Notes: generated from the letters alone by a model not told the origin. 41,762 nucleotides of DNA from Methylococcaceae bacterium (GCA_030627205.1 DAOUSN010000022.1:1-41762); one strand, 5' to 3'; numbered from the stretch's first letter, positions 1 to 9,077 are shown. Made by a program: numbers and translations.

Positions 1-3000
1 ATAATAAACTCGCAAATTTTCCAAATCATTAATATGACGAGCCGTGTTTTTTAATGAAAATTCAACAGCAGGTAAATCACTGTCTTGCCAACGTTGAGGT
101 GATTTATTGTTCGCTAAAAATATCAGCAAACTATTTAACCATTCATTATCATCAACAATTATATTTATCACTCGAACAATAAAACCCCTTACCCCCTTTT
201 CATCAATTGTATAATCCTCTAAACCAGAAAAACGTCCAGAAATATTATGGCGTAATTCTTTTAATTTGGTACTTGTTGAATAATTAAATGCACTACAAAT
301 TAATTCACACTGATGTTTTAGCATATTCGGATAAGCATACTTTAATTCGCGTAAAATATTAGTTAAGGTTTCAGCAAAACCTTCCAAATCTTTTCCATTT
401 TCTTTTTTAGGATTAATTATGGGTAATCCACACGCTTTAGGTAAAACTTCAAACAATAGTTTTTCAGGTGACTTCGCTAAAGAAAATGTATTTCTTACTT
501 GTTGAGATTTATCTGAAATACACTTAGTTTTTTTTGTATATTCAGGCAAATTATCCATAAACTTAGCAAGTGGTCTTACAATAGATAACAAATCATCTGC
601 TGTTTCCTTATTTTCGTATAAAGCTTTCGTATATTCCTTGAATATAGATAATCTCATTCCTTCAATACGAAAACGCTGCACACTAAAACGCTCTGGAGAA
701 CGTGAAAAACGCTCTATATGCTCAACGGAAGGATATGGTACATAAATCCCTTCCTCATATAACGCTAACTCATGCTGATACGCTAAAAAAATAGCAAAAT
801 ATAAAATAGGTAATACACCCGCTTTAATACCATAAGGGGGGTCATTAAGCACCTGATTTAAGGTAGTAAACGCTAAAGGTGATGGCTCTGATTGCTCTAA
901 AAAATCTTCAAGCCGTTGCCAAACTGCTTTAAAGTGGTTTGAATCTTCTTTATTAGGTGAACAAAATTGCCATTCACCTTTAACCTTTCTGTGCAAACCA
1001 CTTGCCTGTAATAACGCCCTGTAAATACTTTTTTCTGCTGGAAATTTCTCTATGCCTAAATCAGCTTCTTGACTATGAGTTAACATTGCCACTAATAATT
1101 TTCTCTTAGCCGAATTTACTTGCGGAGACGGATTGTCTTTATTAATCAATTCATTTTTAATAATCGGAGAAAAGTAATAAAGTTGCTTTAAAGTCTTAGA
1201 TAATACCGTTTGTAAAGCGCGTTTATTATTAATTTCTAAAACTTGATTATTACAAAACCATTGATGCTGCTGTGGGCTATCAATAAGCGCATTCAAAAAT
1301 ACTTTTTCCTGAGAAAGCGCATTTTCATAATGATCTTTAAACTCACGCATCGCAATAGGGTCTGAATTTAACTCAGGGGTCTTCTTTCTAACGTGTTCTA
1401 AAGCCAATACTCTGATTAATTTATCTCGTAACTGTGTACTATTTTCATAAAATACGACAATATCAACTTTAGAACAATAACTTTTTACCAGCTCAAATGA
1501 GACCTGATCGGCTTGTGTTTCACTTAAATAAAAAATAATCCGTGCATTTTTTGTTGTTTTTTCCATACTTTGATAACTGTGGCTATCTGTAAAATACGGA
1601 ATAAAATAGCGTAATGCTCCTGTTTCAATACTGTATTTACGCGCAACAATCGGTAATAAATGATGACGGTTATTTAACTGTTCAGATAAAGAAATAAAAC
1701 CTAATAATTGTCGTTGTTCAATAATCGCAGCTTCTAAATCAAAATCGCTGCCTTGCCAAACACGGTATTCATGATTAAACCCTTGATAGGTAATAATTGA
1801 TTTTTCAGATAAAGTTTCACAAACTGCTTTCGCCGCGTTTTTAGTCGGTAAACAAAGTGCTAAAACTGCTTTAGAAGCCTTAAAGCCCGCTTGAGCATTG
1901 ATAATATTCAACAAACCAATGGTTTTTAATAACTGAACTTCTTTTAAACTAGCATTCGTCAACCGTTCTAAAGCGGTGACTACTTCTGCCCAACGTCTAT
2001 GCGTAAAATGGTTACTAATCATCGCTGTTTGATTAGCAATAAAATAATCATAAATTTCGTGCGGATAAATCCAATCACCTAACTTTTGACAACGACTTAA
2101 ACTATCTTTAAATCCATGAGGTTCATTGCTGCCTAAATAACTAAATAAAGTACGCTCATTTTGTGCAAGCTTTTGACAAAGAATAGGCAACAATAAGGCA
2201 CTGACAGGATGCAAAGGATAACAATCGTTAAATAATCTAGCCGCGCTTTGCTCGTTTAAAGTTCCGATTAAAGCATGATTATTAGCTAACTCTTTTGCTA
2301 TGTTTTTAGCTTGCTTTTGAATTTTTTCTAATACGCTAACGGTTATGCTATCATCAATGTTTAATGCCACAGCAACAACACGTAAAGTTTGTTCTGTTGA
2401 CTCTAAAAAAGGAATTTGTTCAAAACGTCCTTGAATTTTAGCCCATTCATGTTTAAGATTTTCCCCGCCGTTTTTTGCATATTGCTCAAAGTTTTGATGC
2501 AGTAACACCACAATATTTAAATTTGCCGTATGTCCTTTTTGTGCGTGTTCTGCTAGTTGTTGCAATAAATAAATATCATGTCGATTGTGACGAACTTCAT
2601 ATTCTAAAAACTTACCGAGTTCATCAATCACGATTAAAATACCGCCGCCTGCAATGTCAGCAATCGCTTGTTGTAAATTTTTCAAAGCCTTCATAACATC
2701 GCTGATTGCAGGTTCTGAAATTTTGCTAAGTTGCTCTAATTCAGAAATAACCGATTCATCTTGAGTAACAAAATATTGCTTTGCAGCCTGCAATAAATTG
2801 TGTACAAAATGGTGTACTAACGGTTCAGGTGAACCTGTTAATAAAACACAACAATAATTCCCAGCATTAAGATAAGATTCCGCCAAATTTTTATTTACTT
2901 GTTTTAAAACATTTATCGCCGCTTGATGATTTTCTATCGCTTTTTGATTTAATAACTGCGATAAAAAAACACTAAATGCCGATTTTCCAGAACCATAAGA

Positions 3001-3186
3001 GCCGACTAAAGACCATGCACGAACACTATCTTCTTTATTAAACATTGTCCTAATTTGAATCAGTGTTTTTAAAGCACGATTTGTTGGAATATAGGCTTTT
3101 ATCACCTCTATCGAGTTAGCATCACGTTCTAAATTAATTGAACGAGTATAATGTGTATTGATGTGAACTTTATCTAACAGACTCAT
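1..3186 (-). CDS. sspC: Large P-loop ATPase, SspC-like (partial, runs off left edge)
   Basis: I checked this frame triplet by triplet: it stays open for all 1062 codons from the ATG at 3184-3186 to base 1, so the C-terminus lies outside the window. A Walker A motif GSYGSGKS is at residues 62-69. A Walker B strand ILIVIDE at about 183-189 is followed by LGKFLEYE. The remaining 800 or so residues show no motif I recognise. The start overlaps the stop of the upstream DUF4007 gene as ATGA, which indicates translational coupling. Very large ATPases with an IDELGKFLE-type Walker B occur in phage-defence systems (BREX BrxC/PglY, DUF499 types, Ssp). The DUF4007 partner and the divergent cysteine desulfurase favour SspC of single-strand phosphorothioation, where it is an ATPase required for modification. 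Being an ATPase is certain; the SspC name is inferred from context. Confidence 0.7.
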   Translation of the reverse strand, partial: MSLLDKVHINTHYTRSINLERDANSIEVIKAYIPTNRALKTLIQIRTMFNKEDSVRAWSLVGSYGSGKSAFSVFLSQLLNQKAIENHQAAINVLKQVNKNLAESYLNAGNYCCVLLTGSPEPLVHHFVHNLLQAAKQYFVTQDESVISELEQLSKISEPAISDVMKALKNLQQAIADIAGGGILIVIDELGKFLEYEVRHNRHDIYLLQQLAEHAQKGHTANLNIVVLLHQNFEQYAKNGGENLKHEWAKIQGRFEQIPFLESTEQTLRVVAVALNIDDSITVSVLEKIQKQAKNIAKELANNHALIGTLNEQSAARLFNDCYPLHPVSALLLPILCQKLAQNERTLFSYLGSNEPHGFKDSLSRCQKLGDWIYPHEIYDYFIANQTAMISNHFTHRRWAEVVTALERLTNASLKEVQLLKTIGLLNIINAQAGFKASKAVLALCLPTKNAAKAVCETLSEKSIITYQGFNHEYRVWQGSDFDLEAAIIEQRQLLGFISLSEQLNNRHHLLPIVARKYSIETGALRYFIPYFTDSHSYQSMEKTTKNARIIFYLSETQADQVSFELVKSYCSKVDIVVFYENSTQLRDKLIRVLALEHVRKKTPELNSDPIAMREFKDHYENALSQEKVFLNALIDSPQQHQWFCNNQVLEINNKRALQTVLSKTLKQLYYFSPIIKNELINKDNPSPQVNSAKRKLLVAMLTHSQEADLGIEKFPAEKSIYRALLQASGLHRKVKGEWQFCSPNKEDSNHFKAVWQRLEDFLEQSEPSPLAFTTLNQVLNDPPYGIKAGVLPILYFAIFLAYQHELALYEEGIYVPYPSVEHIERFSRSPERFSVQRFRIEGMRLSIFKEYTKALYENKETADDLLSIVRPLAKFMDNLPEYTKKTKCISDKSQQVRNTFSLAKSPEKLLFEVLPKACGLPIINPKKENGKDLEGFAETLTNILRELKYAYPNMLKHQCELICSAFNYSTSTKLKELRHNISGRFSGLEDYTIDEKGVRGFIVRVINIIVDDNEWLNSLLIFLANNKSPQRWQDSDLPAVEFSLKNTARHINDLENLRVYY

Positions 3187-4109
3187 ACGGTTGCCTTATC
3201 CTCATTTCGGTAATAATCATCTAAAAATGTAATTGCTTTAACGGGTTTAATTAAAAAAACCTGATGTAATCCTGCATCGTCACGAATTTCAAAGAATTGT
3301 GGAAATTTTACAGTGAGTTGTTCAATCTTAGCTAACAAAGTACTTTCAGTTAACTTAAATACCGAACCAAGCGCAGGATAATCATTGGTTGCATACATCA
3401 AATCTTTAATAGAAATAATGTTAGTGTCTCTGTCGGTAAATAATTCAGCCAAAGCAAATCCTAAAATGTGACAAGGCAAAATGCTTTGCATCATAGGTTT
3501 TAATTGATAACGTTTATCTAACGCATCAAATTGAATTAAATTTAACGGTATCAACGGCGCGTCTAATAAATCTTCTAAAGGCGTTTTATTTTCTGCCACA
3601 CTTCGTAAGTACATGCGTAATAAAATATTAACCTCTTTTTTTAAGGTATTTTCACTCGGTGCCTTTCTTTTTCCTTCAAGGCTATCATTAATAAATGCTT
3701 CTAAGTCAATTGCCACTTCTTCACGCGAAAATTTGGTTTTATAGTAATAATTGAAAAACCAAAACCAAGCTGTGGCTTTTTCTGCATTACTTGCTAATAA
3801 CCAATGAATCAGCCATAAAGTAGCCTCATCTTCCAGATAAGGGTCATAACCCCCTTTTGCAAAAATAGCCTGGCCAATTTCAGTTTCTTTTAGACCCTGT
3901 TTTGTTTTTTCTAATAATCGCGTTGCCAGTAGCCAGTAACGAATAGCATTAACCATGTTTTTTCCAACACCTAAGCGTAGCGTACCTCTATCGGGTTCAA
4001 AAACATTTGAATTTTTTTGAAACTCTTGAAAGCCCTTTGTCAACCAAGCGTAACGTAAGGCAAACGTTTCATGCCTACCGAAGGTCATTTTTTTACTGTT
4101 AAATTTCAT
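3183..4109 (-). CDS. sspB: DUF4007-family protein, SspB-like candidate DNA nickase
   Basis: This 308-residue protein carries the DUF4007 pattern: an N-terminal FGRHETFALRYAWLTKG block (residues 11-27), a central TLWLIHWLLASN block followed by aromatic WFWFFNYYY, and a C-terminal basic region. There is no signal peptide or membrane segment. As I recall, DUF4007 is the family of SspB, described as a strand-nicking component of single-strand DNA phosphorothioation systems. It is first in a minus-strand pair with the large ATPase (4-base overlap) and is divergent from a cysteine desulfurase 59 bases away. The ATG at 4109 has no clear Shine-Dalgarno; the alternative start at Met8 (4088) has none either, so the longer form is kept. 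The family call is fairly sure. The biochemical role is inferred from known systems and gene order. Confidence 0.75.
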   Translation of the reverse strand: MKFNSKKMTFGRHETFALRYAWLTKGFQEFQKNSNVFEPDRGTLRLGVGKNMVNAIRYWLLATRLLEKTKQGLKETEIGQAIFAKGGYDPYLEDEATLWLIHWLLASNAEKATAWFWFFNYYYKTKFSREEVAIDLEAFINDSLEGKRKAPSENTLKKEVNILLRMYLRSVAENKTPLEDLLDAPLIPLNLIQFDALDKRYQLKPMMQSILPCHILGFALAELFTDRDTNIISIKDLMYATNDYPALGSVFKLTESTLLAKIEQLTVKFPQFFEIRDDAGLHQVFLIKPVKAITFLDDYYRNEDKATV

Positions 4110-4149
4110 ATTGAGTAAAATGAGATTAAAATTTACTAATTAATTAGAT

Positions 4150-4155
4150 ATTATA
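4150..4155 (-). promoter_or_regulatory. Candidate -10 box for the DUF4007/ATPase pair
   Basis: A perfect TATAAT on the minus strand lies 40 bases before the DUF4007 start. No good -35 box is found at 16-18 bases, so this is only a candidate. The 59-base divergent gap must hold both promoters. The opposing gene has TTGAGT (4111-4116) with TACTAA 17 bases on, which is weak. Confidence 0.35.
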
Positions 4156-4168
4156 AAGGATAATTTAT

Positions 4169-5326
4169 ATGAAACAGCCTGTTTATTTAGACTATGCAGC
4201 AACAACTCCCATAGACCCTCAAGTTGTTGAGGTAATGAAAAAATTTTTAGATATAGATGGTATTTTTGGCAACCCATCTTCAACGCAGCACTACATTGGT
4301 TTGCAGGCAGAAAAAGTGGTAGAACAGGCTAGAATACAGATTGCCGATTGTTTAAATTGCAGGGAAAAAGATATTATTTTTACTTCTGGAGCAACTGAAG
4401 CAAATAATTTAGCCTTAAAAGGTATTGCCTATGCTACCCAAGATAAAAACAAGCACATCATTACTTCTGCAACTGAGCATAAATCAGTCTTAGACACTTG
4501 TAAAGCCTTAGAACAGGAAGGTTTCAGTGTAACTTATTTATACCCTGATATTTATGGAAAAATCACTATAGAACAAATTGAACGGGAAATTACCCATGAA
4601 ACTTTAATTATTTCTATTATGTATGTTAATAATGAAACGGGTTATATTCAAGATATAGAAGCGATTGCAGCACTCGCATACGCTAAAAATATCTTTTTTC
4701 ATGTTGACGCAGCACAAGCTACTGGAAAATTAAACATAGATTTAACGAAAATTCCCATAGACTTGTTATCTATTTCTGGTCATAAATTTTACGCACCTAA
4801 AGGCATTGGTTGTTTATATATTCGCAATCGACATAAAATCATATTAAAACCATTATTTAACGGGGGAAATCAGGAGTATGGACTTAGAGCAGGTACATTA
4901 GCAACTCATCAAATTATGGGGTTCGCCAAAGCCTTAACCATTGCCTGTGAAAGACAACAAAAAGACTATGACCACGCTTTAAACCTTAGAACACAATTAT
5001 TAACGGGACTAAAACCACTAGAAGGTTTGATAATCAATAGTGATTTAAAGCATAGCCTACCCTATATTATTAATATAAGTTTTAAAAATATTAGCTCGGA
5101 TATGTTATTAATTCGTTTGCAAAATGAAATTGCAGTATCATCAGCTTCCGCCTGCTCCTCAGGAACAATAGAACCTTCTTATGTTTTAAGGGCAATGGGT
5201 ATAGAGGGTGATAGATTATATGGTGCGATACGTATTAGCTTTGGACGCTTTAGCAATGCAGATAATATAGAATATGCAATAGATAAAATAACTACTGGAG
5301 TTCAAGAGTTAAGAGTTTTAATTTAG
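4169..5326 (+). CDS. sspA: IscS-like cysteine desulfurase, probable SspA/DndA
   Basis: A PLP-dependent cysteine desulfurase of 385 residues. It shows the N-terminal YLDYAATTP, SGATEANN (73-80), His104 in TEHKS, Asp180 in HVDAAQ, the PLP lysine K206 in SGHKFYAPKG, and the sulfur-accepting Cys329 in SSASACSSG. It would form a protein persulfide from cysteine and pass the sulfur on. Compared with E. coli IscS (404 residues) it ends just after the LRVL segment and lacks the C-terminal tail that binds IscU. No iscU, iscA or hscBA is nearby. Together with divergence from a DUF4007 gene and a giant ATPase, this points to the sulfur donor of a phosphorothioation system rather than the housekeeping enzyme. 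An AAAGGA ribosome site (4155-4160) lies 8 bases before the ATG. The enzyme class is sure; the pathway is inferred. Confidence 0.85.
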   Translation: MKQPVYLDYAATTPIDPQVVEVMKKFLDIDGIFGNPSSTQHYIGLQAEKVVEQARIQIADCLNCREKDIIFTSGATEANNLALKGIAYATQDKNKHIITSATEHKSVLDTCKALEQEGFSVTYLYPDIYGKITIEQIEREITHETLIISIMYVNNETGYIQDIEAIAALAYAKNIFFHVDAAQATGKLNIDLTKIPIDLLSISGHKFYAPKGIGCLYIRNRHKIILKPLFNGGNQEYGLRAGTLATHQIMGFAKALTIACERQQKDYDHALNLRTQLLTGLKPLEGLIINSDLKHSLPYIINISFKNISSDMLLIRLQNEIAVSSASACSSGTIEPSYVLRAMGIEGDRLYGAIRISFGRFSNADNIEYAIDKITTGVQELRVLI

Positions 5327-5345
5327 ATTTTAATAATATTAAAAT
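5327..5345. terminator. AT-only hairpin between convergent genes
   Basis: ATTTTAAT / AAT / ATTAAAAT makes an 8-base-pair stem between the stop of the cysteine desulfurase and the stop of the Hpt gene. It has no G-C pairs, so it is a weak candidate for transcript ends in either direction. Confidence 0.3.
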
Positions 5346-5358
5346 ATCGTTAATAAAA

Positions 5359-5709
5359 CTAACGTAGCTGCTGTAAAATTTTTTCTTGCAAACCATTAAA
5401 TAAGGTAATCTCTTGTACTAATACAGATAAATCCTCTACCACTCTATCTAAATCATTATTTAATAATCTTTCTTCTAAGTTCTTTGCTAATGACTTAAGC
5501 TCAAAAAAACCACAAAAACTTAATGAACCTTGTAATTTATGAAGTTTTTTTCGAGCAACAATAATCTGACTTTGTTCAACAGCTATTTCTATCTCTATTA
5601 TTTGCCTTGGAAATTCTAAAAATAATTTCTTAAATAACGTAATTGCTAATAAGCGATCTCCCATTGTTCGTTCTAACATTGCCTCAATATAAACTAAGTC
5701 ATTATCCAT
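5359..5709 (-). CDS. Orphan Hpt-domain histidine phosphotransfer protein
   Basis: A 116-residue, all-helical acidic protein consisting of a single Hpt domain. The phosphorylatable histidine is His57 in KLHKLQGSLSFCG, matching the Hpt signature H-x-L-K/Q-G-S. Upstream lies ALLxLFxxxFP-like helix 2 (LAITLFKKLFLEFPRQ), and after the site comes the expected small/hydrophobic turn and the ELKSLAKNLEE helix. Such proteins relay phosphate between a hybrid sensor kinase and a response regulator. Neither partner is in the window, so it is an orphan relay. It is convergent with the cysteine desulfurase (32-base gap) and divergent from the ferredoxin (105 bases). No strong Shine-Dalgarno precedes the ATG. 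The domain call is confident; the pathway is unknown. Confidence 0.85.
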   Translation of the reverse strand: MDNDLVYIEAMLERTMGDRLLAITLFKKLFLEFPRQIIEIEIAVEQSQIIVARKKLHKLQGSLSFCGFFELKSLAKNLEERLLNNDLDRVVEDLSVLVQEITLFNGLQEKILQQLR

Positions 5710-5814
5710 AATATATCATCATATATAAAATTTAAAATGAATTATTTTTCTAATTCTGCTAATATAACGAGTTAAATTAATATTATTCCTACTAACAAAT
5801 CTTGGTAAATAAAC

Positions 5815-6138
5815 ATGGCTTTTGTAGTAACAGAAAACTGTATTAAATGTAAATATACCGATTGTGTCGAAGTTTGCCCAGTCGATTGCTTCCATGAAGG
5901 TCCAAACTTTTTAGTTATTGATCCCGATGAATGTATTGATTGCACTTTATGTGAACCAGAATGCCCTGCTAATGCTATTTTCGCTGAAGATGAATTACCT
6001 GATAACCAAGAGCATTTCATTGAATTAAATGCTGAGTTATCTCAAACTTGGCCTGTCATTACTGAGCAACAAGACTCACTTCCAGATGCTGATGAATGGG
6101 ATGGGAAAACAAATAAAATAGAATTACTCGAAAAATAA
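5815..6138 (+). CDS. fdxA: 7Fe ferredoxin (FdI/FdxA type)
   Basis: A 107-residue ferredoxin very close to Azotobacter vinelandii FdI. Cys9, Cys17, Cys21 and Cys50 fit ligation of the 3Fe-4S cluster; Cys25, Cys40, Cys43 and Cys46 fit the 4Fe-4S cluster. Motifs seen are [19 protein letters not shown] and [13 protein letters not shown], followed by the long C-terminal extension with WPVIT and DADEWDG that is typical of this class. It is a small soluble electron carrier; in relatives it has been linked to redox regulation and stress responses. The start has only a weak ribosome site. It stands alone on the plus strand and ends 24 bases before a strong terminator shared with the convergent ribosomal cluster. 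Confidence 0.93.
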   Translation: MAFVVTENCIKCKYTDCVEVCPVDCFHEGPNFLVIDPDECIDCTLCEPECPANAIFAEDELPDNQEHFIELNAELSQTWPVITEQQDSLPDADEWDGKTNKIELLEK

Positions 6139-6162
6139 AGTTTAAATAAAATCGTAAAATAT

Positions 6163-6193
6163 AAAAAAAGCCAGTTATAAACTGGCTTTTTTA
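6163..6193. terminator. Bidirectional intrinsic terminator between fdxA and rplQ
   Basis: An AGCCAGTT / ATA / AACTGGCT stem is flanked by seven A on the left and six T on the right, so it reads as a hairpin plus U-tract on both strands. It ends both the ferredoxin transcript and the 30-kb ribosomal supercluster. Confidence 0.9.
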
Positions 6194-6216
6194 AAACTAT
6201 ATTATCATGTTCTCTA

Positions 6217-6597
6217 TCAATCTTCGGTACTTTCAGAATCAGGTCTATCAACCAATTCAACGTAAGCCATTGGTGCATCATCACCTGTTCTAAACCCACA
6301 TTTCATTACTCTTAAATAACCACCAGTTCTATCCTGATAACGAGGACCTAATTGACTAAATAATTTGGCAACAGCATCCTTATCACGTAGTCTTGCAAAC
6401 GCTAAACGTCTGTTAGCAACAGAGTCCTTCTTTGCTAAAGTAATTAAAGGTTCTGCAAAACCTCGTAATTCCTTCGCTTTAGGTAATGTTGTTTTTATCA
6501 ACTCATGTTTAATAATAGAGCTAACCATGTTGCTAAACATAGCTTTACGATGGCTACTATTTCTATTTAGTTGTCTTCCAGATTTACGATGTCTCAT
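6217..6597 (-). CDS. rplQ: Large-subunit ribosomal protein L17
   Basis: A 126-residue protein with the family hallmarks [17 protein letters not shown] at the N-terminus and [14 protein letters not shown] near the C-terminus, plus a short acidic tail (ESTED). L17 binds 23S rRNA near the exit tunnel of the 50S subunit. It is the last gene of the alpha operon, 21 bases after rpoA, and is followed by the shared terminator. Length matches the bacterial norm (about 125-130). Confidence 0.98.
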   Translation of the reverse strand: MRHRKSGRQLNRNSSHRKAMFSNMVSSIIKHELIKTTLPKAKELRGFAEPLITLAKKDSVANRRLAFARLRDKDAVAKLFSQLGPRYQDRTGGYLRVMKCGFRTGDDAPMAYVELVDRPDSESTED

Positions 6598-6618
6598 TTT
6601 GAGATAACCTTCAGTTTG

Positions 6619-7629
6619 TTAAATTCCAGCCTGGCTTTGATCAACCAGATTTTCAGGAGGCCAGTTTTCAAGACGCATTCCTAAAGATAATCCTTTCATT
6701 GCAAGAATATCTTTAATTTCAGTCAATGATTTTTTGCCTAAATTTGGGGTTTTTAATAATTCAACTTCAGTTCGTTGAATTAAATCACCTATGTAAAAAA
6801 TATTTTCAGCTTTTAAACAATTCGCTGAACGTACTGTTAATTCTAAATCATCAACAGGTCTTAATAACACAGGATCAAATGTTTCTTCTTCAACAACAGT
6901 CTCTTCTGCAGCTTGTTCATGTACTTTTTCAAAATCAACAAATACAGATAACTGATCGTGTAAAATAGTTGCCGCAAGCTTAATTGTCTCTTCTGGGTCT
7001 ACCGTACCATTGGTTTCCAACTCAACAATAAGTTTATCTAAATTAGTACGTTGTTCAACACGAGTACTCTCAACATGATAAGCCACTTTAATCACAGGAC
7101 TAAAAAGTGCATCAACCATCAATGCACCAACTGGTGACGAACCATCTAATTGTTCTTTTCTGACATTAGCAGGAACATAACCGCGTCCACGTTCAACTTT
7201 AATGCGAATATTTAATTCACCAGCTTGCGTCAAGTGTGCAATGACCTGATCAGGATTAACAATATCAACATCATGAGGCAAATCTATATCTGCCGCTGTT
7301 ACAACACCTGTACCACTTTTTCTTAAAGACAAGGTGATCTCATCCTTAGAATGTAAGATAATAGCAAGTTGTTTTAAGTTCAATAAAATATCAATAACAT
7401 CTTCTTGAATACCGTCAATAGTTGAGTATTCATGCAAGACGCCCTCTATTTCAACCTCAGTAACGGCACAGCCAGAAATAGATGATAACATGACTCTTCT
7501 AAGTGCATTCCCAAGCGAATGTCCAAAACCACGCTCTAGTGGTTCAACAACAATTTTTGAATGGTTTGCAGAATGACTGACCACATCAACCAAATTTGGT
7601 TTTAATAAGCCAGCAATAGATTTTTGCAT
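6619..7629 (-). CDS. rpoA: RNA polymerase alpha subunit
   Basis: A 336-residue protein of normal length. The N-terminal dimerisation domain holds [17 protein letters not shown], which contacts beta and beta-prime. An acidic linker (EEETFD) leads to the C-terminal DNA-binding domain with [11 protein letters not shown], including the arginine equivalent to E. coli R265 that reads UP elements, and [14 protein letters not shown], the helix-hairpin-helix part. It sits between rpsD (20 bases) and rplQ in the standard alpha-operon order, so polymerase assembly is co-expressed with ribosomal proteins. Confidence 0.99.
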   Translation of the reverse strand: MQKSIAGLLKPNLVDVVSHSANHSKIVVEPLERGFGHSLGNALRRVMLSSISGCAVTEVEIEGVLHEYSTIDGIQEDVIDILLNLKQLAIILHSKDEITLSLRKSGTGVVTAADIDLPHDVDIVNPDQVIAHLTQAGELNIRIKVERGRGYVPANVRKEQLDGSSPVGALMVDALFSPVIKVAYHVESTRVEQRTNLDKLIVELETNGTVDPEETIKLAATILHDQLSVFVDFEKVHEQAAEETVVEEETFDPVLLRPVDDLELTVRSANCLKAENIFYIGDLIQRTEVELLKTPNLGKKSLTEIKDILAMKGLSLGMRLENWPPENLVDQSQAGI

Positions 7630-7649
7630 AAATTATATCTCAGACCTAA

Positions 7650-8270
7650 TTATTTAGAATAAAGCTCTACAACTAACTGTTCATTCATATCACTACCTAA
7701 ATCAACACGTTCAGGAAGAGATTTAAATGTTCCTGACATTTCTTTAGAGTTAGTCTCAACCCAAACAGGAAAACCATATTGTTCAGTAACAGTTAAAGCA
7801 TCCATAATACGTTGCTGTTTTTTAGATTTTTCTCTAATTTTAATCTCATCACCAGATTTTACTTGGTAAGAAGGGATGTTAGTCAATTGACCATTGACAA
7901 CAATAGATTTATGAGAAACTAGTTGACGTGCTTCTGCACGTGTACAGGCAAACCCCATCCGATAAACAACATTATCAAGACGTGACTCTAATAAATTTAA
8001 TAAATTTTCACCTGTCGCACCTTTCTGCAACGCAGCCATTTTGTAGTAATTTCTAAATTGCTTCTCTAGCACTCCATAAATTCTACGAATTCGTTGTTTT
8101 GCTCTTAATTGTAACGCATAATCAGAACTTCTCACTCGCGCTGTACCATGTTGACCAGGGCGTTGTTCTAATTTACATTTACCTTCTAAAGACTTGCCTC
8201 TGCTCTTTAAAAACAGATCCGTGCCTTCTCTACGACTTAACTTACAAGTAGGTCCCAGATATCTTGCCAT
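7650..8270 (-). CDS. rpsD: Small-subunit ribosomal protein S4
   Basis: A 206-residue protein. The N-terminus [19 protein letters not shown] lacks the zinc-binding cysteine set, so this is the zinc-free form. The S4 RNA-binding fold is seen at [20 protein letters not shown] and [10 protein letters not shown]4 starts 16S rRNA folding and in E. coli is the feedback repressor of the alpha operon through an mRNA pseudoknot at rpsM. The corresponding short leader here follows the promoter at 9078-9106, but I cannot show the pseudoknot. Confidence 0.98.
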   Translation of the reverse strand: MARYLGPTCKLSRREGTDLFLKSRGKSLEGKCKLEQRPGQHGTARVRSSDYALQLRAKQRIRRIYGVLEKQFRNYYKMAALQKGATGENLLNLLESRLDNVVYRMGFACTRAEARQLVSHKSIVVNGQLTNIPSYQVKSGDEIKIREKSKKQQRIMDALTVTEQYGFPVWVETNSKEMSGTFKSLPERVDLGSDMNEQLVVELYSK

Positions 8271-8288
8271 AATAACTACTCCGAAATC

Positions 8289-8675
8289 TTAAACGCGACG
8301 TTTTTTAGGGGGGCGACAACCATTATGAGGAATGGGAGTCACATCAACGATGTTAGTAATCTTAAAACCTAAGTTATTAAGCGACCTTACCGCAGATTCC
8401 CTCCCAGGTCCTGGCCCTTTAATCATTACATCAAGGTTTTTCATTCCATATTCTAAGGCAATATTACCCGCTTTTTCTGCGGCAACCTGTGCGGCAAAAG
8501 GCGTGCTTTTACGTGAACCTCTAAATCCTGAACCACCAGAGGTAGCCCAAGATAGTGCATTACCCTTTCTATCAGTAATGGTTACAATTGTGTTATTAAA
8601 TGAAGCGTGAACATGAGCAATGCCATCTGCCACTTCTTTTTTGATGCGTTTTTTAGAACGATTTTGAGTTGCCAT
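8289..8675 (-). CDS. rpsK: Small-subunit ribosomal protein S11
   Basis: 128 residues, with the conserved [20 protein letters not shown] core and the C-terminal [15 protein letters not shown] that reaches the mRNA exit/platform region of the 30S subunit. It lies 6 bases after rpsM and 18 before rpsD. An antisense reading frame of 92 codons over it has no family match and is a shadow. Confidence 0.98.
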   Translation of the reverse strand: MATQNRSKKRIKKEVADGIAHVHASFNNTIVTITDRKGNALSWATSGGSGFRGSRKSTPFAAQVAAEKAGNIALEYGMKNLDVMIKGPGPGRESAVRSLNNLGFKITNIVDVTPIPHNGCRPPKKRRV

Positions 8676-8681
8676 AATATC

Positions 8682-9038
8682 TTATTTTCTAATTGGTTTA
8701 CGAGGACCTTTACGAGTACGCGCATTAGTTCGTGTTCTCTGACCTCTTAACGGCAGACCTCTACGATGCCTAATTCCACGATAACAGCCTAAGTCCATTA
8801 GCCGTTTAATATTCATCGACACTTCACGACGAAGGTCGCCTTCAACCGTCATTTTTGAAATAACATTACGAATTGCTTCCAACTGCTCTTCTGTTAACTC
8901 TTTTATTTTTATCGAAGACTCAACACCGATTTCTTTACAAATGCTTTTAGCAGTTTGGCGACCAATCCCATAGACAGATGTCAACGCGATTTCTGCGTGT
9001 TTATGCTCTGCTATATTTATTCCAGCAATACGTGCCAT
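8682..9038 (-). CDS. rpsM: Small-subunit ribosomal protein S13
   Basis: 118 residues beginning MARIAGINI, with the helix-two-turn-helix [11 protein letters not shown] and the basic C-terminal tail [19 protein letters not shown] that contacts tRNA in the A and P sites. It is the first gene of the alpha operon, with GGGAG about 7 bases before the ATG. A sigma70 promoter lies about 40 bases upstream, so S13 begins its own transcript as well as receiving readthrough from the spc operon. Confidence 0.98.
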   Translation of the reverse strand: MARIAGINIAEHKHAEIALTSVYGIGRQTAKSICKEIGVESSIKIKELTEEQLEAIRNVISKMTVEGDLRREVSMNIKRLMDLGCYRGIRHRRGLPLRGQRTRTNARTRKGPRKPIRK

Positions 9039-9077
9039 CTAGTACTCCCATGATGGTATTTTAAAGTTAAGCGCAAA

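Noticed and set aside
2475..2696. Plus-strand reading frame of 73 codons
   Set aside because: It lies antisense inside the large ATPase gene, has no ribosome site and no recognisable motif.
1..4109. BREX, DISARM or double-strand Dnd system as the identity of the left-edge locus
   Set aside because: No PglX/PglZ, no methyltransferase and no DndB/C/D/E features are visible. DUF4007 plus a divergent desulfurase fits Ssp better. BrxC/PglY-like relatedness of the ATPase fold is kept as an alternative at domain level only.
5772..6299. Minus-strand reading frames over the ferredoxin and its terminator
   Set aside because: They are antisense to a clearly conserved ferredoxin, and one runs through the terminator hairpin into rplQ; both are shadows.
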